Source: Plumapathes pennacea (taxonomy: Eukaryota; Cnidaria; Anthozoa; Antipatharia; Myriopathidae). From it: a DNA stretch of 64,000 nt. The DNA lies in contig OZ038471.1 in assembly GCA_964036295.1 (NCBI GenBank), positions 813,501 through 877,500 on the forward strand, in the 5' to 3' direction. The first letter of the stretch is position 1. Each line of letters starts with the position of its first letter. The position numbers were made by a program, and so were the translations under genes. This document shows, piece by piece, positions 1 to 12,573 of the stretch. The notes beneath the pieces were generated by a model. It was given only the letters and a program-made list of their open reading frames with translations, made no database searches and was not told where the DNA came from.

Positions 1-880
1 TCCGGAAGTTATCAACACTGATCGAGTCAAGGTTAAAAATATGCACTCACCATATTTTTCTCCATTAGGAAATACATAAACACCTTTTATTATGGTAGGA
101 CCTGAGAAGATAAAAGGGTGTTCTTAGCTGCTGTACACTTTAGCCTATCTTTATTACTGTATTGATATACATATTGGACAGTTTAAAACAGTGTTGTTTT
201 TCGTCACTTTTGAATTTCTCTGTTTGATCACCTGATGCGACGAATGAAAATACCTATAGATGCATATACTGATACATTATTCTTAAATTTGTACTCCAAG
301 AAATTACAAAGATAAGTAAGAATTAAGGCTTGTATGATAAATAATAATAATAATACTACATATCCGTGGTCATTTGGCAATTATATCCAGCAAAGTTTGC
401 AATGATAGCGAGATCTCATGTCAAAGGAGACCCCGGTATCGCCACAAACCGCAACTGAACACAAGCACATAATCTGCAATTACCCTGGTCACTCTTTCCG
501 CCTTTTTTGTCTTGCTTCTTGCTCGCTGCTGCTAATTAAATGAAAACAACAAGACCTTGCAGTTGCATAAGATGAGCTGACTTTTTGTTTCAGACAAAAG
601 GACAAAGAGCGAGACAATCTTAAGTTCACTTTCAGGGGACTGATCATTAAGCTAGTACAAGATCGAAATCATACCCGGCATTATTGGCGAACAAAATCTC
701 CTGCAAACTCTTTGTTTTTATTTCTAGTCGATGTCATAGCAATGGACGTCTGAAGTGCATTGTGGGCCATTGAAACAGAGTGAAGTCTGGGACCGGATGA
801 AATGGTTCAGTTGGCGGTCGTTGGCGGTAAGAATTTTTAAGTAAGACCTCTGCAATCAGAGAATTTTATACGCAGACTAC
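1..880. other. Left-edge non-coding stretch
   Basis: No convincing exon is visible on either strand. The stretch is AT-rich, with a short TAA-type run near 340-353. If the minus-strand exon ending at 881 is real, this is its first intron and any later exons lie here or beyond the left edge. I looked for a phase-compatible acceptor and found only one weak candidate near 460, which runs straight into a stop codon. Confidence 0.4.
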
Positions 881-1068
881 CTGGCGAGACCCTCTTCGTG
901 TGGTTGAATCAGATTTTCTGAAGAAACTACGTACAAGGATCCTGCATAAAAAGTCGGTTCCAGTCTGTTCTCGAACTCCTGATAGATGATAGTACGATCC
1001 TTCTGATTGGCCAGGAAGTCGCCAGTCCATAGATGTCCGATCGAAGCCGGTGTCTGTGCACAAGCCAT
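881..1068 (-). CDS. Probable first coding exon of an unidentified gene (partial)
   Basis: On the minus strand an ATG at 1068-1066 opens 62 codons plus 2 nt, ending at a plausible donor (CCAG|gtagtc). Without splicing the frame reaches a stop at 879-877. The peptide is of mixed composition, not low complexity, and contains segments such as GHLWTGDFLANQ and RLEPTFYAGSLYVV. I do not recognise the family. No following exon was identified in the 880 bases left of it, so the gene would continue beyond the edge. Its ATG lies 131 bases from the start of the divergent carrier gene, so the two may share a bidirectional promoter. It could be a chance ORF; the composition and the well-placed donor are the only support. 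Confidence 0.4.
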
Positions 1069-1199
1069 GTTGCCGTTTAATTTACTGAAGTTGCTGGTGA
1101 GATATTTCTAGACCAGGAACTTTGCCGATCTTTGTCTTATGGTAACGATGTTTTATTCCTACATCTTCTTTCTGGTCCTCTTCCAGGTTCAGTATTGAG
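1069..1199. promoter_or_regulatory. Putative bidirectional promoter between head-to-head starts
   Basis: This 131-base interval separates the start codon of the candidate minus-strand exon (1068) from the start codon of the SLC25 carrier (1200). If both genes are real it must hold both 5' UTRs and a shared core promoter. No TATA box is obvious. The assignment is an inference from gene arrangement only. Confidence 0.35.
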
Positions 1200-4100
1200 A
1201 TGGCAGAGACGAAAGGCGATCAAAAACGACGTGCAAATCCCACCACCAGCGACTCCGCTCGTGTGGTTCAACAAATGAGTCCTGTAGACAAGCAAATCAG
1301 ACATATCTGTGCTGGGGCAATCGCAGGAGCAGTCTCCAGAACTTGTGTTTCTCCGCTTGAAAGACTGAAGATTCTATTACAGGTACGTCATATAAATACA
1401 GACGAATGTTACGAGACATTTCATATATGCCAAGAGTTTCTAAGGCTTACACCTAGATAGTAGCTTAGCTGGCTTACAGTACATAATCCTTGAAATGGTA
1501 TTTTTTGTGATCTTGAAATCCGATGTAAATCCAGGTGTAAGATCTCCCAACGAGACCCAAAAGTTTTAATTATGCACATGTTGAGAGAATATACTGCATG
1601 ATCATCAACCCATAATGTTTGCGTTCACTTTCGAAAATAATCTGTACTTAGTAGAGAGATACCAGTAACTGACGATGTAGCTTTCAAATATTTCATTGTT
1701 GGATGTTTTGAAGATTTTCTGATAATTTATTAATTGCATTTATGCTCTCTTGTCAATCTATTCCAGGTGCAAGTAAGGGATCCAAAATTCACTGGAGTGA
1801 TTTCCTCGCTCATCAAGATAAAAAGGGAAGAAGGATTTAGGGGCTTCTTTAAGGTGAATGGTGTTTTTATAATAATTATCATTTTTATAATTCAGCATGT
1901 AGCCTAAATTAATGCAGGATTTAATACAGTAATAACTCTTTGTAAGGTGGACACCCCTGGGACTAGATGTAGTGTCTGACTTAAAGAGAGTTCAGGTATT
2001 GTAAGTTCAGTAAAAGCCACAAATTTAATCAGTGAATTAAGACACCCCGATTGATTCGATTTAGTGTAATGTCATTAAGAAAATCTGAAGATCATACAGA
2101 CAAATCATTACAGACCTCACACTGGATGCAACATGTATTATTATAAAGATTAAAGGTTGGATTGTATCCAGTTATCATTGCAATGGTATAATACATATGC
2201 CACATCATTTTTCAGGGGAATGGTACAAATGTTCTAAGGATTATCCCATATGCGGCAGTGCAGTTCGCCGCTTATGAAGAATTTAAGAAGGTGAGAGTTC
2301 GTGTATTGTAGGTTACAAGTTGAGTGAGATCAGTATACTGTAGCATATAAACTGCTACAAACATGTACATGTTTAAAATATCATTATCTTGTAGTTGCTG
2401 AAAATTCCTGAAAATCTTCAAGAACAAACTCCAGGTCGGCGTCTGTTAGCAGGGGCCTTGGCTGGAGTAACATCAGTAACAGCAACATATCCTCTAGACC
2501 TTGTCAGGTTTGTTGCATTGGCTGTCACTTGCAACATAAGCTTATACACATTTCTCATCAGTTGAACTTTTAACAATCAAAATGAGTGCTCTGCCCCTTC
2601 TCGGTTCCTCCCCTTCTACAAGATCATTTTTATAAATAAGGCCCTCCTCCCTTGCATCCCCCGTTTTAACCTGGTGACTGTGAGCACCAAAACTATGGTA
2701 GTAGAGAAACAAAACAACTGCATAATACCATGTTAGATGCTCAATTGGTGCTGTGATCTTTACATTTTTACATCTGATCTATTTAAATAAGCTAAACTCC
2801 CTCTCTAATATACCCCCAGCCTCTACAAGGTCAATTTCTAAATACCCCCCAACCACCCCACTCCCCCACCCTCCTAATCATAAGAGCCTAAATATGTAAG
2901 CATAAGAAAATACCAATTTCTTTTGCTTACCATTTAGCCTTTTTGGACTTGTGCAAATTAACCAAATTAAAACAAATAACCCTGTCATAGCTAGAAAGAG
3001 CACATTCAAATTAGCAAGTATTCCAGGTGTGAGCATGATAGCCCATCAGAACAAACCAAATGGCGAGCTTTAATTTATAAATCAGAAAAATAAAATTAAA
3101 AGACTTTAGTATGGAGTGGAGATATACAGACTAATGTCTGCTTGGATAAAAAAAACTGTATTTCTTTCCCCAGAACACGGTTGGCTACTCAAAGAGATGG
3201 AACAAACAAAAAATACAAGTGAGCCTTCCTTTTCTACATCAATGTAAAAATATTTATTCCCGAGCTCTACGAGGGTAATAATTAGGACGCTATCGCGTTT
3301 TTAAGATCCGCCAGTCAGTCTGGTGCGATACGCGAACTTGGAGACTTTTGAACCAGACCAAAGTGGCAACAGCATAACAAACTAACTTGATGTGCAACTT
3401 TTCCTGTAGAAATATTGTTCAAGCCTTCAGGACGATTTTGCGTGAGGAAGGTGGATTCTTCAGTGGTTGTCTTTATAGAGGGCTCGTACCTACAGTAATG
3501 GTAACAGTATTACTTGTTTTAATTACAGTAATAAAGAAATAGAGCGCGCGGGAATTCAATAGAACACGAGAGAAGTTCGGAGAAGCATGAGGCCGAATTG
3601 ACTAGACGGCGGGCAACCTGTGTGCTGAACAAAACTCTATAAAAAATCACAGTTTTAAAAACAGCAGCGCTTCGCGACATTTTGGTTTATAGCTGTAAAA
3701 TTTCGTGCATTAACTAAGTTTGCTTCGCTCTTTCCAGTGGCGTGTCTGATGTTTATGCTTGGTCGTACGTTTTATACCATGACAGAGGTCTATAGGGAAA
3801 CCGTTAGCACTTAGTTACAACTATTAAGCACGTTTTCCTCACGAGGTATTATATCGTAAGGTATAGACAGTTTATCACACGATACAGTAGATATATTGCC
3901 CGCAGTGTGGATGCATTTAGGACAAAAGAATTTATATCGGTAGCAGTGCAATTTGCTATGCTCTAAGTGTTATTTTTTCCTCAACAGGGAATCGCTCCAT
4001 ATGTTGGCTTAAATTTTGCGCTTTACGAAACTCTAAAAGGTAATTATTATGGTATATCTGCTCAAACGATCCACCGAGTAACCAGCTTTTGTTACCCTCT

Positions 4101-5109
4101 TACACGTAATTTTCGCGACACTTAAATTTCGCGATTTTGAAACTTTAAAGCGTGATCGTTTTGCCAGTAGAAGTCACTTACGAACGTGTGCAAGATTGTA
4201 TATCATTAGAACAGCTGCGAGTAAAGATAGAGATTTAAACACTTTTTCTTCTCTTTTATTTGTCCAGGTTTCGTACTTAATCACTTCGTTGCTGATGCCC
4301 GCGCCAGAAAGTTACAAAGAATAGAAAATGATAAAGAACTTCCGGTTGTGGTCAGACTGATATGTGGAGGACTGGCCGGTGGAATGTCACAATCAGGTAC
4401 AGGAAATGACGCTTTTGATACCTGCTCAGATGAAAGCTGACTAAACTATCAATTCTCACTACATCACTCATACATTTTCTTCTTAGAAGTTTGGGATAAT
4501 TTGTATTTTGAGCTTGGGAGTGAAAGGGTTTACTCTTGGGGATCTTACGAGTGTTAAACGAACTTTGCCCTGGCTAGGTGTTGCTCATTTTTGCTTTGAA
4601 AACTGCTGACATTTGTGTCTTTTTCTTCAGTCACGTATCCTCTCGATGTGGTTCGTCGACGGATGCAGATGAAAGGAATCAGTGGCGCGCTGTTTAATTA
4701 TTCTTCAACGTGGAATGCATTTTCGACAATTGTTCAAATCGAGGGAGCCCGAGGCTTGTACAAAGGAATGTGGCCAAACCTTCTCAAGGCAAGTCAGAAA
4801 TTTTATGTCGCCCTCCGCATTCTTTGGGACTATTTCGTCTGTTCCTATTTCGGAACAGACACAAAACAAGCTCAGCAGAGAGATTAACTTGACAGACACA
4901 CGCTGTCGAGTCAAATCCAAGGGTTTAAAAAGCTGTCTTTTCTGTGTCCTAGTTTTAAAACTGATTGTACGTGTTGAACTACCATTTACTCACAGCGAAT
5001 TTATTTCCTCACGCTTTTCTAGGTTGCTCCGCTTGTAGGAATTCAGTTCGTCACGTACGAAATTGCTAAGAAATTAATGTACGGTCAAATCTTCGAACCA
5101 AGGAGATGA
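1200..5109 (+). CDS. Mitochondrial carrier (SLC25 family), nucleotide/CoA type
   Basis: An inner-mitochondrial-membrane solute carrier of 339 aa in 10 exons: 1200-1382, 1767-1853, 2216-2290, 2395-2507, 3174-3218, 3410-3500, 3988-4039, 4268-4396, 4631-4788, 5023-5109. All three tandem SLC25 repeats are present, each with a PX[D/E]xx[K/R] signature: SPLERLKI near residue 52, YPLDLVRTR near 151, YPLDVVRRR near 262. [17 protein letters not shown] and [10 protein letters not shown] mark even-numbered helices. By recollection the pattern is closest to the CoA, adenine nucleotide and APS/PAPS carriers (SLC25A42, SLC25A16, plant ADNT1, yeast YPR011C), so I give no symbol and the substrate is inferred. 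About 30 hydrophilic residues precede the first repeat. The last intron (4789-5022) begins GC, not GT, with the rest of the donor consensus intact. A fragment of a dispersed repeat lies in intron 8 (4413-4532). Confidence 0.9.
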
Positions 5110-6649
5110 CGAGCGGAGATGAAAGGTAAAGTAAGAAACACAGAAGGTAGAAACGATCCTTATATCACTAGTCCAACATACTTGTATTGATGATATTAAC
5201 ATTAAAGTGTGCATGACTTGCTCAGATTAAACTATCAATTCTCGCTACATCACTTATGCAATTTACTCATCGAAGGTTCCACCCCAATCTGGCATACTTA
5301 CAGGGTTGTAAGTGCCGCTTGGTTCAGAAAAGAATATTTTGGGCTAGAATGCTTGGGCTATGGCCCTACATTTTTCTTAATTGCTAAAGGTATACTCCAT
5401 GCTTTTTGCCCAAAATTTGAGCAAATTTTTTTAAAATCTCTTAGAACTTTAAGGAAACGTTTCTGGGACTATAACGAGACTTTTTGCAATACATTTGCCT
5501 TATCTATCTTCAACCCATGACGAGATATAGCAACAAAGCCTCGCTAGACTACCAGGAACATTTCCTGAACGTTTCATGCGATTCTGACTTATGTCTTCCT
5601 TTGATTGCAGGCCACTGCATTGGTTCTCGATTCGTAAAGCTTGGTGGCCCGGCCCAAGTCGAGCAAGTACAAATTACAGGAGAGCGGAAGACATTGAGCG
5701 GGACCTGGAGATGAGAGCTCAACTCACAACTATCGTTCTCGAAGAACCGGGAGGATCTGGATATAGGCAGAAACAAGAGAACCTTTAGTTGGCCTGAGCA
5801 CAGCAGTCTACCAAGTTTTTGTGAAAGGAACGGTCGAACAGTGTCAACTTGTGGATGTATTATTACCAATATTACTAGCGAGACCCCCGTAAAATTCGGT
5901 GATCAGATGTTTTTTCTTTTTTCTTCTTTCTTTCTTTTTTTTCCTTTTTGAAGTCCACTTGGAGCATTTCTAACGCAGTGTACAGTCTCAAAGTACAGTT
6001 TTCCGTGACTCTATAATAAAAGCCATATTGTATTAATATATTCTTTTATGTACGAATAAGACTTGTTGTAAATATGGACGACAAACGTGGGCGATTAAAT
6101 AATTTGGTAAGGCAATAATGTAAAATAATATAAAATAAAATATAAAAACATAATGCTTAGAAGCTTGGTAAGGAGAGGTGCTGAGACAGAGGCTGAGTCT
6201 TTCAGGAGGCGAGTGTTAGTCTTATCGAGGACGAGGGATTTATGTTTTTCAGACGGCTAAATTTTTTAATTACCTACCAAATATTCCTCAAACATCCTGG
6301 ACAGCGAAACCCTCGTCGGAGTTTGCAAACGTGCAAACTTGAAAACTTGCTTCTGCTCCCTGAGCAGTTACCGATCCTGCTCTCTGAGCGGTTTTTCACA
6401 ATTTTACGGTCAGCTATTTTTTTGCAAGAAATATGAACTTTGTCGTGCTGTCAAATCGTTATTCTATATATCTTCCCAATCAAGAAGGTGCCCCTTTGTT
6501 ATTTCTTTTTGTCCTGCATTTTCCTGTTTACGGCATCCATCCATTAGTTTTGCCGCCCACCGCCTCGATCCCAGTAGGGTGTCAGTTCCAGTCCATCGGA
6601 GCGCAGAGGAGTATAGAGGAGGACTCAGTGAAACCAGACGTGCAACGTG
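5110..6649 (+). other. 3' UTR and intergenic DNA between the SLC25 carrier and ASPH
   Basis: No further exon is needed by either flanking gene. A polyadenylation hexamer in ctataataaaagcc near 6015 is the best candidate 3' end for the carrier. Near 5212-5265 is a fragment of the dispersed repeat described at 44264. The ASPH promoter and 5' UTR should lie toward the right end. Several short open frames are present, but none shows conserved motifs. Confidence 0.45.
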
Positions 6650-9600
6650 ATGGCACCTCGAAAGAGAGTCAAAGCAAACTCTTCAGGTAATGTATCTTAC
6701 GAATTACTGAATGTTCGATGTTTTGTGCACTGTTGAAAAGATATTGTGCTTAAAACCCATTGTTGATGGCCTTCTTGAAGCTCTAAATTCGACTCAAACT
6801 TTCCTTTCTAATACAAGTGGAAGCTACATCAGGGTTATTGTTAAAATAGCGTCGAGCTCAGAGCTTTAGATTATGGTTAGATGTGATAGGATAATTTGCT
6901 CTTAGCTCGCTTTGATAGACCGGGTGTTAGATTTTGATAGCTTAGCTTAATTACCAATCAGCATAATCGATCGACTGCATTGAGTTCTCAATCGAAGTTT
7001 ATATCCCGGGGTTTTACATATATCTAGCTATATCTGCGATTATTTTGCAATTCCAGATATTTAGATTTTCAGTTCACTTCGAACGTTCGACTGTGGTCGT
7101 TGTTGTGACGAGCTTTTGTGCATAATTTATCTGAAAGGAACATCCTGTGTGCATCTCAGTCTAGTCTTCAATATTTTTGCATCCGTTGCATATGAGAGTT
7201 TTTAATATGCATATGTGATCAATATTGTGTGGATCAGAAAACAAGAGGGTTAGTGTAGTCCTTGATAATTAACTGGCCTTGTCAGGTGATATGGAAAATA
7301 CCACAAGCTCTGTAATTAAAAAGTATTGTGATAATGATTATACAGCTGCTTGCATAATATTCTGGGAATAATTATCTAGTGGACCGGTAGGTTTGACAAA
7401 TGTTATAAAATACAGATGTACATGAATAAAACACTAAGTGTACACACACTACATACAATCATGTATAACTCGTACATTGCAACAGTGAAAAATTATATGA
7501 AAAATCTTTAGTGTTATATTCATAATTTTTTATACTACAGTGCATTATTAATTAATTCAGATTTCATTTAGTGTTTAATTAGCTTATAATCTGTTCAAAC
7601 TAATTTTTCTTGTGGTGATTGACTGACTATACCAAGTCAAAGCATTATTTCTTGCAATAAAAGTGTATTTTCAAGACAACTTTTGATGATTTGTCTTGGT
7701 AAATTGCAATTATGAGAAACCAGTTTGTATTTTAATTCTATTTAAGACAGATCACTGCTAAAGTACTGCTGATTTTAGACTATTAAAACAGCTGCTGTAG
7801 TTATCATTTTATGATAGTGCTTTTTACATTGTCTGAAAATTTTCTTTATTTTCTCTCCTTTCACATACAGGTACAAGAAATGGACCAGGAGTTGAGACAA
7901 AAGTATCCCAAAAAGATAATTTATATGGTCTTCAGTGGACACTTCTGTTTGCATTAACAGTTGTTATTATTGGAGGGGTTGCCTTTTATTTATATCAGTC
8001 TGGGAGAGGCCCTGCATCAACACCTTCTAAACATGAACAACCAAGATCCAGTGATAAAAAGTCTGATCCTCCAGCTAAAGAGGCTAAAAAGGCTAAAAAA
8101 ACTGATGCTTTTGCTTCAATAACCAACGATTTTGACAAAACTATTTCAAAGGGATTAAACAAGGCCCAGAAACTTCTTGACAATGGGAAAGTAGAAGATG
8201 CTTTGAAAAAGTTTGAGGAACTACTACAGCATCACCCTAAAAGCCCCAGGGCACGTTATGGGAAAGCACAGTCATTAGATAAACTTGCAGAGAAAAAACG
8301 GAGCAACGAGCTGTTACAAGAGTGCATTGATGTTTACGAAGCAGTGGCCTCTTCACCTGACTGTCCTGAGCCGCTCAAACGTCTTGCATTACAACGTGCT
8401 GCTGAAAGATGGGGCTTTTATGGTCGAAGTCATCAGGCAGCACGTGTATTGGAGAAACTCTCCAGATATATTCCAAATGATGTGGAGATTTTAAATGAAC
8501 TTGGTGTGCAATATCTAATGGGAGGAAGAAACCATGAAGCTGAAGAAGTGTTTAAAAAGGTAATGCAAGTTCTCTCAACCATTAAGCAGAAAATTGTATG
8601 AATGATGTGAGAATCTATCAACTATCAAGTGACAAATTCTCCGGATTGTATCAGGATATATTTATGGCTGGTTAAAGATTGAAGTAGAAAATCTAGTTGC
8701 AGTTGATCTCTTAGGAGTGAAGCCTTACACTCATTCACTGTATTTGTGCAGAAGCAGGAGATAAATCTTAACTAACAAGCATCTTGACTTGACCAAGAAA
8801 TGTCTAGGGGTTTATACTCATTGTTATAGGGAATTGATACTTTGTCTTTAATATATAATATCCTAAAACTATCATTTACATTATTGACAGGTTTTGAGAA
8901 TACAACCCAGCAATGGATTTGCCAAGTCTCACTTGGGTTTCATTATCAAGACAGTCAAGCAGAAGTTTGAAGAGGCCATCCCACTGCTGCAGGAAGGTGT
9001 GGACAGTGGATACAAAGGCTCTGATGATGGGAGGTTCTACTTTCACTTGGGAGACGCTCTCAACAGGATTGGTAAAGCCCTAGAGGTACGAAATAATTAT
9101 AACTGGTAATTAAATGTAGCTAAATGCAAATTTGGCAAGGTTAACTTTGAGACTTTCTGGTCAGTAGTCTACCCCTTTGAGCCATGCATGCCTTAGGGGC
9201 TTATTGGGTGACTTTTCTCACCTGCATTGCTTGATCGTTGTGGATTGATTTTGCCCCTGCTGTCTCTCCCCCACAAAAAGTACTAGCTTAAGATTACTGA
9301 TTATCGGTGTGATGAGTGCTGGGTGGTGGTCCATGGCAGGGTTGCCATGGATACCTCCTTGGGCCCTCAGATACCACGCTTTGGCAACTCCCTCACCGGG
9401 CACCTACCCCCCCACCCCCCCCTCCCCCAACCCTATCTTTGGGGATGACATTAAGTAGTCAGAAACTCCAGCAATTGAGCCCTTTCTTCTCACCTCCAAG
9501 GCGAGACAGGTTTACCAAAAGGCAGCAGACAAGGGAGTGTTTCTCTCTGCTCTCCAACGGTCTCTCTACAATGCAGACACAAAGCTGAGGGCAAAGCCCT

Positions 9601-11557
9601 GGTGGACCCCAGAGGAAACAGGCTACCTGTCTTCAATGAGGTGTGATTTTCTTAGTTTAAACCCTATTGCTTAATTTATGTTTTTTGGTGTAAACAAGGT
9701 AGAAAAGTATATGACTGTATGTAAGCCACTGTTAAGTTTTAAAGGGGAGGCTCTAGAGACTCATGTGAACAGTATTTGAGTTGCTTTTACACCAACACAG
9801 CCCAAGTTCAATTGCCATTGAGATATTTGATCCTGGTGCCTTGCTCTGTCCTGGGGGAGGAAGGAAGGAGAAGGAAGAGGGAAGAAGGGGCTGGGTGGGG
9901 GAGTGCATGGGAGGGGAGAAAGGAGAGAAACAGGTATGGTAGGTGGAGGGAGGGGGAGGAAGAGGGAAGCAGAGGGAGAAGGAAGAGCGGAGCGAGGGAG
10001 AGAGGAGTGGATGGGAATGAGGAGGAAGGAGCTGGGCAGGCCTGACTTCTAGACTGAACCCCACTTGAAAGCTAATGGAGACAGAGGTTGGCTTCTTTCC
10101 ACCATTGTTTGTCCTTGTGTTTGGCTTTAACACAGGAAACTAGAAGCAAACTGGAGAGTAATCAGAGATGAAGGTGTAGGAATTCTCAATAAGAAAACTG
10201 GAGATTTCAAGGAAGAGGATGAGAATCTTAGAGAAACAGGAGACTGGAAGCAGTTTACACTATATTCTCGAGGTAAGAAACATGCTGATAGCTGCTCCAA
10301 GACGCCCAAAACATGTGCAATCCTGGACACCATACCAGATGCTACAAGGTGCAAAAGAGGCCAGGTAAGATGTAGCTTGATTATCAGACGGTCAGAGATT
10401 GTTCGTTGCTCTTCCTCTTACCTCCCTATGTCCTCCCCTGTGGGGAAGAGCAACAAATGATCTCCGACCATCTGATAATGAGGCTACAGGTACAGTAAGA
10501 TGTTGTCTTCAACTTCTCTCTTATCAACCCTCAAAGTTCTTGGTGATATGTAACTCCATTTTCTGTTCTTATTGACTTTATAGTTATCTTCTAAAATTGC
10601 AAGGTTAATGTATTTATTTGGGTGAAAATATGGGAGATTCCACACATGGGTGGGATGAGATTTTGATTAGGGGCAATTAACTATAGCAGTAAATTAGTTA
10701 CACAGGCAATTTTTTCCTCTTTTGTACCAGGCCATATTACAGTGAATACCAGAATGCAAACAATATTAGATTTTGTTAGAAATTGTTAAATAGATATTGA
10801 TGTATGCAGTTACACTCGCCTTCTAAATGCAGGTCAAGTTTTCTGTGATGCAAGCAGGAACCCATGTTTGGCCACACACAGGGCCCACAAACTGCCGTCT
10901 GAGGGCGCACCTAGGACTTGTCATCCCAGATAAGGTTGCAATAAGGGTTGCAGATGTCACAGGGTAAGAATGCAACATGTTCATAAACAGTAAGGGATGA
11001 TCCAAAGTATCCAATTTTGGATATGATCCAGTGAATCAGATGGATTCATTATCTGGATTTGGGTTTCAGTAAAGAAACAGATAATCTGTTTTTGGATTTG
11101 TGATCTGGATTTGGATTCCTAAAAAGAAACACATCATAAGGTTACTAGATAACCTCCCACTGAAGCCGGATTTTTTCCCTTGCTGTTGTGACCAGATGTT
11201 AGAGGACACAAGCTGTAATTTTATTTTGGGGAACTACCAGTCTTGCAACCAACACTGACAGCTACGTGTTGCAAGGGGTAATCTTTGGGTTTGGATTACT
11301 GATGCTCGGTTTAAAAAAATAGTTTCAGCAAGATTTGATCGGGGTTTGTCATTTGCTAATTTAACTATTGGATACCCAATGATAATAATATTACAATCTT
11401 GTACAGGACATGGCAAGAGGGCAAAGTGGTCATCATCGATGATTCCATTGAACATGAAGTTTGGCACAATGGCACCAGTTTTAGATTAATTCTTATTGTG
11501 GATTTCTGGCACCCTGACCTCACCCCTCATCAGAGAGCAACCTTGACACCAATTTAG
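6650..11557 (+). CDS. ASPH: Aspartyl/asparaginyl beta-hydroxylase
   Basis: A type II ER membrane 2-oxoglutarate/Fe(II) dioxygenase that hydroxylates Asp/Asn in EGF-like domains. 523 aa in 7 exons: 6650-6686, 7871-8559, 8891-9085, 9501-9640, 10136-10364, 10833-10963, 11407-11557. A basic cytosolic N-terminus is followed by one membrane helix (about residues 34-54), a short Lys/Ser linker, a TPR region (about 105-330) and the catalytic domain. Catalytic hallmarks are VWPHTGPTN (His445), DDSIEHEVW (His490) and SFRL (Arg500, likely 2-oxoglutarate contact). The vertebrate enzyme likewise binds iron with two His and no carboxylate. The lumenal Cys pair near KTPKTCAIL is kept. The linker is much shorter than in vertebrate full-length ASPH, so the protein is smaller than the roughly 750-aa human form. 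The ATG was chosen because it gives the short basic tail and splices in phase to exon 2. Confidence 0.94.
9855..10040 (+). repeat. Polypurine tract in ASPH intron 4
   Basis: About 180 bases are almost entirely A and G on the plus strand, built from GGAGGAAGG and GGGAGAGG variants. Such tracts can form triplex or other non-B DNA. It lies within the intron at 9641-10135. A pyrimidine-rich stretch (9405-9430) occurs in the preceding intron. Confidence 0.7.
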
Positions 11558-12026
11558 CATTGAAAAAAGTCACAGAAGAACTGAAGTGTCTGATGATGAA
11601 GTATCAAGCTTTTTTGCAGCATAAAAGAACATGTATTTCCTGTACAGCAGTTGTTTTATGCAGCTATTTGAAGCCTGCTGCTTTATGTAGAATAATGATT
11701 ATGGTATGGCCATTTGTTTGTTATGAATTTATTGATATTTATTATGATGCTTGAGTTATATGAATTTATGAACTGTGTTAGGTGTGTCAGAGTGTTTAAC
11801 TGGTATGGCATTTTATGTGTTCAAATCCTGGAGGCCTCAGAAGTTTTGTCAGGGCTTTTTATTGACAGTGTTCATACAGCATGACATACATGTAGATCAA
11901 ATCATTTTATTCTCAAGTTATATCATTCATAAACTGAACTCACTTATCACAAAACTAATAGATTGCAAAGCACCAACATGTGTGCACATTATTGTAACAT
12001 TATTGTATTTGCACATGACATACTTG

Positions 12027-12227
12027 ACAGTAGGTTGGTTGTGATCGTCCGGGTTAGAGTAGTCTCCAGAAAGACTGTTGTTGGTGACTGACGTTTCGAC
12101 TACCTGAGCGGAAGTCATCTGACTTCATCTGACTGATGACTTCCGCTCAGGTAGTCGAAACGTCAGTCACCAACAACAGTCTTTCTGGAGACTACTCTAA
12201 CCTGGACGATCACAACCAACCTACTGT
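12027..12227. repeat. Near-perfect long inverted repeat (93-bp arms, 15-bp loop)
   Basis: The left arm 12027-12119 and right arm 12135-12227 are reverse complements over 93 positions with a single mismatch (near 12051), separated by 15 bases. Because of the symmetry the same short peptide frame appears on both strands, so those frames are not genes. The arms contain the motif ACGTTTCGACTACCTGAGCG. A foldback transposable element or a MITE joined head to head is likely. Confidence 0.9.
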
Positions 12228-12369
12228 TCACACTCCTGGGTTCAAACCATTTGCAATACTTGACATTGATAGAAAAATCTACAAAGTAATAAATTATATG
12301 GTACAGTGTATATACAAGGCTGTACCCTGCCTTACACTCTTGTTCTTTCTGTTTCTGGGTGTCTGTCTT

Positions 12370-12573
12370 TAATCCCTTCACTTCCAAGATTGATTAACTT
12401 CAAATTTCTCTTTGTCTCACCAGAGATATGTCATACAGTAGGGAGAACTTGGCTTTTGATAACTTGCTGAGATGGAAGCTGATTAAACTATCACCTCTCA
12501 CCACATCACCCATATAATTTTATTTTTCTCTTCTGGGAGAATCTGCATTTTGAGCTTGGGAGTGAAAGGATTA
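12370..12573 (-). mobile_element. MITE-like dispersed element, copy in ASPH/Kelch interval
   Basis: About 204 bases with imperfect ends taatcccttcacttcc and gggagtgaaaggatta. Internally it is the reverse complement of the full copy at 44264-44471, sharing segments such as ttggcttttgata and gctgattaaactatca. It has no coding capacity. Confidence 0.7.

Noticed and set aside
9316..9588. 90-codon frame spanning the ASPH exon-4 region in another frame
   Set aside because: The ASPH frame through 9501-9640 is clearly the coding one; the other is a shadow with a Pro/Ser-rich repeat.
11774..11860. Possible tRNA or SINE head (tgttcaaatcc B-box-like word)
   Set aside because: No convincing A box or cloverleaf could be drawn around it.
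11927..12372. Matching short proteins (MTSAQVVETSVTNN…) on both strands
   Set aside because: The identity on opposite strands is the direct result of the 93-bp inverted repeat, not of two genes.
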